DNA of 64,000 nucleotides from Gp6-AA40 sp035293405 (GTDB lineage: Bacteria > Acidobacteriota > Vicinamibacteria > Vicinamibacterales > UBA2999), in contig DATDOE010000082.1 of the NCBI GenBank assembly GCA_035293405.1, positions 1-64,000 of the forward strand, in the 5' to 3' direction. Below, in pieces: positions 60,041-64,000 of this stretch (its first letter is position 1; each line of letters begins with the position of its first letter). The translations under genes were made by a program, and so were the position numbers. The notes below the pieces were generated by a model. It had not been told where the DNA came from and ran no database searches. It worked only from the letters and a program-made list of their open reading frames with translations.

Positions 60041-60535
60041 CTATCCCATTTTCGTCAGAAGACGAATCGTGCTGTCGAAGAACGGCGATCCGGAAACGCC
60101 GCTGATGGCGAACGTGTTCCTCCATCCACCGGTCATGTTGGAGCCGGTGACGACCGTATCCCAATTGACGATCGTGGCCGTCGTCTGCTGACCCTGCAGT
60201 AGGCCCGATGCACTGCCCGTCAAGACCATCCGGCCAGCGGCGTTGATGGTGCCAGTTATCGGAATGATGAACACGCCGAGGACCAGGTTTCCCGTGAGCT
60301 GCTGGCCCGTCTGACTCAGTCCCAGCCGGACGGGCAGGACCGCGCCGACTGGCGAGTATGCCGCGCACAAACCAAGCCCCGTCGGATCGGTGCAGCTGGC
60401 AACGACGTACTCGCCCGTCCACGTCCCCTCGACTGCCGGAGTGGCCGGCGCTGGCCCGGACGGGTTGGAATCACTTCCACACCCGGCCGCGAAGGCACAG
60501 ACGATTGAGACGAAGAGAACGCGCGACAGCATCAT
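60041..60535 (-). CDS. Small lipoprotein, function unknown
   Basis: A 164-aa lipoprotein: MMLSRVLFVSIVCAFAAGC carries the lipobox, followed by a Ser/Pro-rich linker and a beta-rich domain (GTWTGEYVVASC, LGLSQTGQQLTGNLVLG, GTINAAGRMVLTGSASG, TATIVNWDTVV). This is reminiscent of lipocalin-like domains common in Acidobacteriota secreted proteins. The ATG at 60535 is the chosen start. It converges with the beta-barrel gene. Confidence 0.7.
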   Translation of the reverse strand: MMLSRVLFVSIVCAFAAGCGSDSNPSGPAPATPAVEGTWTGEYVVASCTDPTGLGLCAAYSPVGAVLPVRLGLSQTGQQLTGNLVLGVFIIPITGTINAAGRMVLTGSASGLLQGQQTTATIVNWDTVVTGSNMTGGWRNTFAISGVSGSPFFDSTIRLLTKMG

Positions 60536-60578
60536 CGGTGTGCTCCGGGAACGAACGCGAACAGCGACCGCGGTCACC

Positions 60579-60594
60579 TGCCCCGCCGAAGCCG
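60579..60594. repeat. Partial copy of the REP-like hairpin sequence (copy 3)
   Basis: TGCCCCGCCGAAGCCG is the exact reverse complement of one edge of the hairpin at 35838-35865. The other half is not preserved. Confidence 0.4.
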
Positions 60595-60701
60595 CAAGGA
60601 AAGTTTAGGCCGAAAGGGGGGCGCGCCCTCGCCGAATACTCAGGCAATTGCCGCCATTTAGCACGCGTCAGCAAATCTCGTGGACAATTCGAGCTGTCTG
60701 A

Positions 60702-61346
60702 ATGTCGAACCTCTTGTCGCAGCTCACCAAGAGCGAACAAGCCCGGCTCCTTGAAGAGCTGAACTACATGAACCTCGCGGAGATTCGCGCGTTCTGCTCG
60801 GCGCGCGGGATCCCATACAGGATCGTGGCTGAGTACCCGAACGGAAGGGTGAAGGCTACGAAGGACGCCGATCGAAAGCCGATCGTGCTCGCCCGTGTCC
60901 GTCGCTACCTCACAACAGGCCAGGCCGGCCAGCCCACTTGCATCCCCGCGACAATCGTCCGCGAGGAGCGTCCGCCAGCGCGGCTCGAACCTCGCGACCG
61001 CCTCTACTATCGCTGGTACGCGAAGGAGTTCGAAGGTGTCATGCGGTTGCTGCGCGACTTGACCGCCGGCCGGTTCCGCGACGGCGCCGTTGCGCGGGTG
61101 GTGGCGATGGAGTTCTGGACGCGCGGAAAAGCGCCCACGTTCGAGGAGTTCGCCCGATCGTGGACGAAAACGAAGGCTGAGCAGCATCGGCTGCTTACAC
61201 CGGAGTACGCCTACCTCACCGACCTCCGGCACCAGCGCGCCGACGGCGACTGGAAGGCCTTGCGCAAGGCGAAGGCCAAGTCCGCTCTGGATACGCTTTC
61301 GAGAATCGCTCCCGTGCGAGCGACCGCGGGCCGGTTGTCTCGGTAA
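60702..61346 (+). CDS. Uncharacterised cytoplasmic protein with SAP/HeH-like N-terminus
   Basis: A 214-aa basic protein, no signal peptide. The N-terminal part (NYMNLAEIRAFCSARGIPYR ... DRKPIVLARVRRYL) has the spacing of a SAP/HeH-type DNA-binding helix-extension-helix. The rest is helical with LYYRWYAKEFEGVMRLLRDL and EFARSWTKTKAEQHRLLT. I do not recognise its function. It lies alone in the accessory part of the window, between a lipoprotein gene on the other strand and the ankyrin gene. Confidence 0.7.
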   Translation: MSNLLSQLTKSEQARLLEELNYMNLAEIRAFCSARGIPYRIVAEYPNGRVKATKDADRKPIVLARVRRYLTTGQAGQPTCIPATIVREERPPARLEPRDRLYYRWYAKEFEGVMRLLRDLTAGRFRDGAVARVVAMEFWTRGKAPTFEEFARSWTKTKAEQHRLLTPEYAYLTDLRHQRADGDWKALRKAKAKSALDTLSRIAPVRATAGRLSR

Positions 61347-61371
61347 ACGAAGCTCGCGTCTCCACCGAATT

Positions 61372-61415
61372 ACTTTACACTATAAAGTTATTTGCGTATG
61401 ATGTTTCCCGGAGGT
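61372..61415 (+). promoter_or_regulatory. Sigma-70 promoter with overlapping palindrome upstream of the ankyrin gene
   Basis: TTTACA (61374-61379), a 17-base spacer and TATGAT (61397-61402) make a near-consensus promoter. ACTTTA (61372-61377) and TAAAGT (61383-61388) form an inverted repeat over the -35 and may be an operator. GGAGGT (61410-61415) lies 4 bases before the ATG, so the leader would be about 10 bases. Confidence 0.7.
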
Positions 61416-61419
61416 CGTC

Positions 61420-62106
61420 ATGCACCGTTTCATGCTTCTGCTCGGGCTCGGCGCCGCGCTGCTTGCGGCGAGCGCCTGCGCTCAGGGTCCCGAAACTCCG
61501 CTGACCCAGGCCGCCGTCCGCAACGACGTCGCCGCCCTTCGCCAACTTCTGGACGAGGGCCATAAAGCCGATGAGGGTGGCGATTCGTGGACGGCGTTGA
61601 TCTGGGCCTCGCGGTCCGGATCGATCGACGCGATCACGCTCCTCCTCGATTCCGGCGCCGACGTCAACCGGCCCGGATCCACGGGAGACAACTGGGACGC
61701 GACGCCGCTACAACACGCGATCCTCGAGCGGCAGCCTGCCGCCGTCCGGCTTCTTCTCGATCGCGGCGCCGACGTGAACCGCGGCGCCGGGCCGGGAAGC
61801 CTGCCCCCGCTGCTCCTGGCGGCCGGCGACACGGATCCCGCCATCATCAAATTGCTGCTCGCCCACGGCGCAGACCCGACCCTCGAGGACGCAAACGGAG
61901 CCACGCCGTTGTCTCGTGCGGTGTCCGCCGGCACACTCCACGGACCCGACCGTCCGATGTTTGGTGGCTGCCGCGTCGAAACGGTGCGCGCGCTCATCGC
62001 GCACGATCCGAAGCTTCGTTTGAAGCGCAACGCTGCCTGGAACGACGCGATCTGGTGGGCGCGCTTCCAGAGATGCGAGGACGTGCTGAGATTGATTGGC
62101 GAGTAG
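61420..62106 (+). CDS. Exported ankyrin-repeat protein
   Basis: A 228-aa protein with signal peptide (MLLLGLGAALLAASACAQG, possibly a lipoprotein). It has about five ankyrin repeats: TPLTQAAVRNDVAALRQLLD, SWTALIWASRSGSIDAITLLLDSGADVN, TPLQHAILERQPAAVRLLLDRGADVN and IIKLLLAHGADPTLEDANGATPLSRAV. Ankyrin arrays bind protein partners; here the location would be the periplasm or outer membrane. A clear promoter precedes it. It is encoded alone, just outside the tRNA-Leu-bounded island. Confidence 0.88.
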   Translation: MHRFMLLLGLGAALLAASACAQGPETPLTQAAVRNDVAALRQLLDEGHKADEGGDSWTALIWASRSGSIDAITLLLDSGADVNRPGSTGDNWDATPLQHAILERQPAAVRLLLDRGADVNRGAGPGSLPPLLLAAGDTDPAIIKLLLAHGADPTLEDANGATPLSRAVSAGTLHGPDRPMFGGCRVETVRALIAHDPKLRLKRNAAWNDAIWWARFQRCEDVLRLIGE

Positions 62107-62162
62107 TTCGCATGGCTTGCCAACCGTAGCTCACGCGCTGGTCCGCAAGCGTGAGCGAAGGT

Positions 62163-62219
62163 TGGTGCCGGGGGTGGGAATCGAACCCACACGACCTTGC
62201 GGTCCCAGGATTTTAAGTC
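62163..62219 (-). repeat. tRNA-Leu 3'-half copy 1 (probable att site)
   Basis: Reads, on the minus strand, from the anticodon loop (GACTTAAAATCC, anticodon UAA) through the variable arm and T arm (GTGGG/CCCAC stem) to CCA. The 5' half is absent: sequence before GACTTAAA does not fit a D-arm or acceptor stem. It is therefore a fragment left by site-specific recombination, not a working tRNA. Confidence 0.75.
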
Positions 62220-62231
62220 GGGTCGGGAACG

Positions 62232-62322
62232 CGATCACGAGCGATCACAACGCGACTTACCCGAGGGTGCTGCGCGTGCCCTCGGGTATTTTTGTGGGCG
62301 AGGGTCCCGCGATGGTCCCGCG
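62232..62322. repeat. Two pairs of short direct repeats next to the att copy
   Basis: GCGATCAC occurs twice 10 bp apart (62231-62248 region), and GGTCCCGCG occurs at 62303-62311 and 62314-62322 (11-bp period). Helically phased repeats beside an att core are the pattern of integrase arm-type or excisionase sites. Confidence 0.45.
62260..62295 (+). terminator. Strong intrinsic terminator inside the island end
   Basis: CCCGAGGG (62260-62267) pairs with CCCTCGGG (62279-62286) around an 11-nt loop, followed by TATTTTTGT. On the + strand no gene of the island precedes it; it could shield the NYN operon from host readthrough. Confidence 0.8.
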
Positions 62323-62366
62323 CCTGACAGCAGGGCGTCTCTCGAGCGTCGATCGCGGCGTGAACG

Positions 62367-62912
62367 TTAATGAGACAGTAGATCGAAATAGGGGTCGAGC
62401 GGGATGAACTTGCCCGCCGACTCCCTCAGTTCTTTCCCCGCGTGGTTCCAGAACACGAGATGAACTACGAATCCCTCCTTCTTCAGGTCCTGCAGAAGTG
62501 GAACGTAGTCGGTGTCGCCAGCGATCAGCGTCATCTCGTCCTCGCCCCGCTCTACGACGCCAGAATAGGCATCCTTCGTCATCGCGTGAGCGATTGCAAC
62601 ATCGACCTTCTTCTCTTTCCCTGCGAAGTTTCGATCGAACTTCGTGACCTGGAAACCGAATCGCTCGACCATCTTCCAGAAGGTGTCTCCAGGCGGCGGC
62701 GAACCCCACAAATTGGCCGCGCCAATGGTCGACGGATCGCCACAAGCGAACTCATGAAGTCGACCATAGTCAAGCTGCCAGGACATATCGACGACACGAT
62801 TGTTCATCGCGTCGATGATTGTGGTTGCACCGGGCATCTTCTTGCGCACGGCGGAGACTCGACACCCCTCGATGTAGACGTTCGAGTTATCGACGTATGT
62901 GAAGTTCTTCAC
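62367..62912 (-). CDS. NYN-domain (PIN-like) nuclease, LabA/DUF88 type
   Basis: A 181-aa protein with the NYN fold. The first strand holds TYVDNSNVYIEG (Asp8, Asn11). Later acidic residues are in KKVDVAIAHAMTKD (Asp104) and LIAGDTDYVPLLQDLKKEG (Asp133, Asp135), which together form the metal-binding active site of NYN/PIN RNases. All are kept, so it should be an active nuclease. GTG 62912 overlaps the preceding stop (GTGA) and starts right at the conserved first strand. It is the last gene of a three-gene operon in the island. Confidence 0.85.
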   Translation of the reverse strand: MKNFTYVDNSNVYIEGCRVSAVRKKMPGATTIIDAMNNRVVDMSWQLDYGRLHEFACGDPSTIGAANLWGSPPPGDTFWKMVERFGFQVTKFDRNFAGKEKKVDVAIAHAMTKDAYSGVVERGEDEMTLIAGDTDYVPLLQDLKKEGFVVHLVFWNHAGKELRESAGKFIPLDPYFDLLSH

Positions 62913-63295
62913 GCCAATGACGTGGTGTTCAGGAGGAATGACGTGTTCGACGACATCGCACTCGCAGCCGCTCTGAACTGGGCATCCCGTTTCGCGAAGC
63001 CCGCTCGGATCGCCACGTTGGCCGCCTCGAACATGCTGTTGTTCTGCCACGTCAACGGCACGACCGGAAGTGCCGATCGGCCGTTGCCGCCGGTGCTGTT
63101 GACCGCCACAGTATTCAGGGGATGCAAGACCTCCGCATATTCCCGTTCGGGCGCGTGATCGTGGTGTTCCTCCAATTTCGGGCACGCCCACAGCAGCGCG
63201 GACCCGAGGCAGACGCCCACGACGGCACCTTTTGCGCTCACGCGGATTTCAGGAATGTGCCGGAATTCAGACAGGTCGGGAAACAGGTCAGACAT
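62909..63295 (-). CDS. Single-pass membrane protein of unknown function, NYN partner
   Basis: A 128-aa protein. After a short cytoplasmic-like segment (MSDLFPDLSEFRHIPEIRVS) it has one hydrophobic helix (about residues 24-39, GAVVGVCLGSALLWAC). A His/Glu-rich stretch (EEHHDHAPEREYAE) and a hydrophilic C-terminal domain with Ala-rich helices follow. No family was recognised. It lies 12 bases after the DUF2158 gene and overlaps the NYN gene, so it belongs to the same operon; a membrane sensor or anchor role is a guess. Confidence 0.6.
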   Translation of the reverse strand: MSDLFPDLSEFRHIPEIRVSAKGAVVGVCLGSALLWACPKLEEHHDHAPEREYAEVLHPLNTVAVNSTGGNGRSALPVVPLTWQNNSMFEAANVAIRAGFAKRDAQFRAAASAMSSNTSFLLNTTSLA

Positions 63296-63307
63296 TGTTG
63301 CGTCTGT

Positions 63308-63481
63308 TTAGTTGGGATCCGCGGGCCTCAACACGATTTCTTCAAAGTATTGGCTCTGATGGTTCCTCTTCTCATCGAACCATTCGCACAAGTGCCGGCT
63401 GCCGTCACGCTTCGTGACTGTCATGTGCGGACCGCCTGACTTGAGCGCAACGACATCACCCGGGATGATTGGGTCGGCCAT
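63308..63481 (-). CDS. DUF2158 (YodC-like) small protein
   Basis: A 57-aa protein starting at ATG 63481 (MADPIIPGDVVALKSGGPHM). It has the DUF2158/YodC pattern: GDVVxLKSGGPxMTV, then CEWFDEKRNHQSQYFEEIVL. Such proteins are short, of unknown function, and often occur in mobile regions. A GGGAG lies 8 bases upstream of the ATG. It heads the three-gene operon. An upstream in-frame start at 63517 would add 12 unconserved residues. Confidence 0.8.
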   Translation of the reverse strand: MADPIIPGDVVALKSGGPHMTVTKRDGSRHLCEWFDEKRNHQSQYFEEIVLRPADPN

Positions 63482-63777
63482 GCGAATTTCTCCCTTCGAT
63501 TGATCGTAGCACGCCACTCAGCCGTCGCCTTCTGCATCATGCCTTGCTAGAATTGGGTTGTTCGACCAGATCAACGGTCACCCCCCTCACAGGCTCGAAG
63601 AGGGCCAGGAAGCCAAGATCCTCGGGCGCGGCTGATCCCTACATCCTACCTGCGCGGGCGCGTTGATTCGTTGACGGTCGCGTATGAGAAACGTCACGCG
63701 CTCGAGATAGTCCCACGTGGACAATCGAGCGCGCAGTCGGCGTGACGCGATGGATGACGTTAAGCCGTTGAGAGGAT
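63482..63777. other. Island region upstream of the DUF2158 operon
   Basis: About 296 bases between the operon's start and the second tRNA-Leu copy. It must hold the operon promoter. I see no convincing gene, hairpin or integrase remnant in it. Confidence 0.4.
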
Positions 63778-63832
63778 TGGTGCCGGGGGTGGGGGTTGAA
63801 CCCACACGACCTTGCGGTCCCAGGATTTTAAG
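63778..63832 (-). repeat. tRNA-Leu 3'-half copy 2 (probable att site)
   Basis: Same 3' half as at 62163-62219, from CTTAAAATCC to CCA; the two copies differ mainly in the T loop (TTCAACC here, TTCGATT there). Again the 5' half is missing. The copies lie 1,615 bp apart in the same orientation. Confidence 0.75.
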
Positions 63833-63890
63833 AGCTAGACAGTGCTCGATTCATTGGCGTATCGGCTTGTCTTAGCAAAGCACAGACAAG

Positions 63891-63976
63891 TGGTCCCTGG
63901 GCTGGGACTTGAACCCAGACGCTCTTTCGAGCCTGCGATTTTAAGTCGCATGCGTATGCCATTCCGCCACCCAGGG
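63891..63976 (-). tRNA. tRNA-Leu (anticodon UAA)
   Basis: An 86-nt complete tRNA including the encoded CCA. The acceptor stem is CCCTGGG with CCCAGGG. A long variable arm (class II) follows the anticodon stem-loop CGACTTAAAATCG, with anticodon UAA. The T arm has GGTTCAAGTCC. It differs in sequence from the tRNA-Leu fragments at 62163 and 63778, so it is not their parent gene. Confidence 0.95.
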
Positions 63977-64000
63977 CTATTGATTGCAGTCTAGCAGCCT

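Larger units (their letters stand above)
62163..63832. mobile_element. 1.6 kb tRNA-Leu-bounded mini-island without integrase
   Basis: The segment lies between two directly repeated copies of the 3' half of a tRNA-Leu gene, the usual footprint of tyrosine-integrase insertion at a tRNA 3' end. Inside are three minus-strand genes (DUF2158, membrane protein, NYN nuclease), a terminator and short direct repeats near one end. No integrase or transposase gene is present, so it would be a cis-mobilizable or decayed element. Confidence 0.55.

Noticed and set aside
62163..62219. Functional tRNA-Leu gene
   Set aside because: Only the 3' half is present; no D-arm or acceptor 5' strand can be built from the flanking bases.
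1..64000. CRISPR arrays, insertion sequences, prophage or integrase genes
   Set aside because: No regularly spaced repeats, transposase, recombinase or phage structural genes were seen on either strand.

Overview
This 64 kb window is high-GC bacterial chromosome. It most likely comes from an Acidobacteriota member, probably of the Vicinamibacteria type. The pointers are a VWFA-related protein of the acidobacterial kind, an 811-residue ADOP-type (acidobacterial duplicated orphan permease) ABC permease, two TonB energy transducers, a YfiR-type periplasmic protein and a c-type-heme beta-propeller protein. The envelope is clearly Gram-negative: TolC/RND efflux, TonB, lipoboxes and Tat. The phylum call is inferred from gene content; no rRNA is present.

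Layout. 1-0.8 kb: 3' end of groEL with a strong terminator. 0.9-12.1 kb: two TonB proteins flank two convergent signalling operons. One is YfiR, a CHASE8-like hybrid histidine kinase and a Cys-rich response regulator. The other is a thioredoxin-fold protein, an orphan NMT1-like binding lipoprotein and a 1285-aa PAS/GAF hybrid kinase. 12.3-22 kb: a von Willebrand protein, a small tatA, and a long minus-strand run of housekeeping genes (pckA, gatB, ftsE, ftsX, a small unknown gene, glycerate 2-kinase, rnr). 22.2-24.8 kb: ECF sigma factor, anti-sigma factor and ispH. 24.9-31.8 kb: a Spy-like protein, TolC, adaptor and RND pump operon. 31.9-37.3 kb (minus): dksA-like, unknown and folK genes; then a tesA-ybbA-ybbP-like operon. 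37.3-39.7 kb: pgi and a PP2C phosphatase. 39.8-47.7 kb: two large sigma-54 activators, a PilZ-like protein, an MBL hydrolase, an NTF2-like protein and an alpha/beta-hydrolase that has lost its nucleophile. 47.7-58.2 kb: lipoprotein, M1 aminopeptidase, di-heme peroxidase, ADOP permease, an antitoxin with a broken VapC toxin, and the heme/propeller protein.

58.3-64 kb is accessory: a lipoprotein/beta-barrel pair, unknown genes and an ankyrin protein with a clear promoter. It ends with a 1.6 kb segment bounded by two direct copies of a tRNA-Leu 3' half. That segment carries a compact three-gene operon (DUF2158 protein, single-pass membrane protein, NYN-domain nuclease) and no integrase. An intact tRNA-Leu(UAA) closes the window. 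This mini-island is the best candidate for an undescribed system. Other notable points are three tandem TTGACA/CTGTCA hexamers at 17.3 kb, GTATAC repeats around the TPR-type sigma-54 activator gene, and two small families of palindromic repeats, one copy of which forms the 3' end of an ABC ATPase gene.
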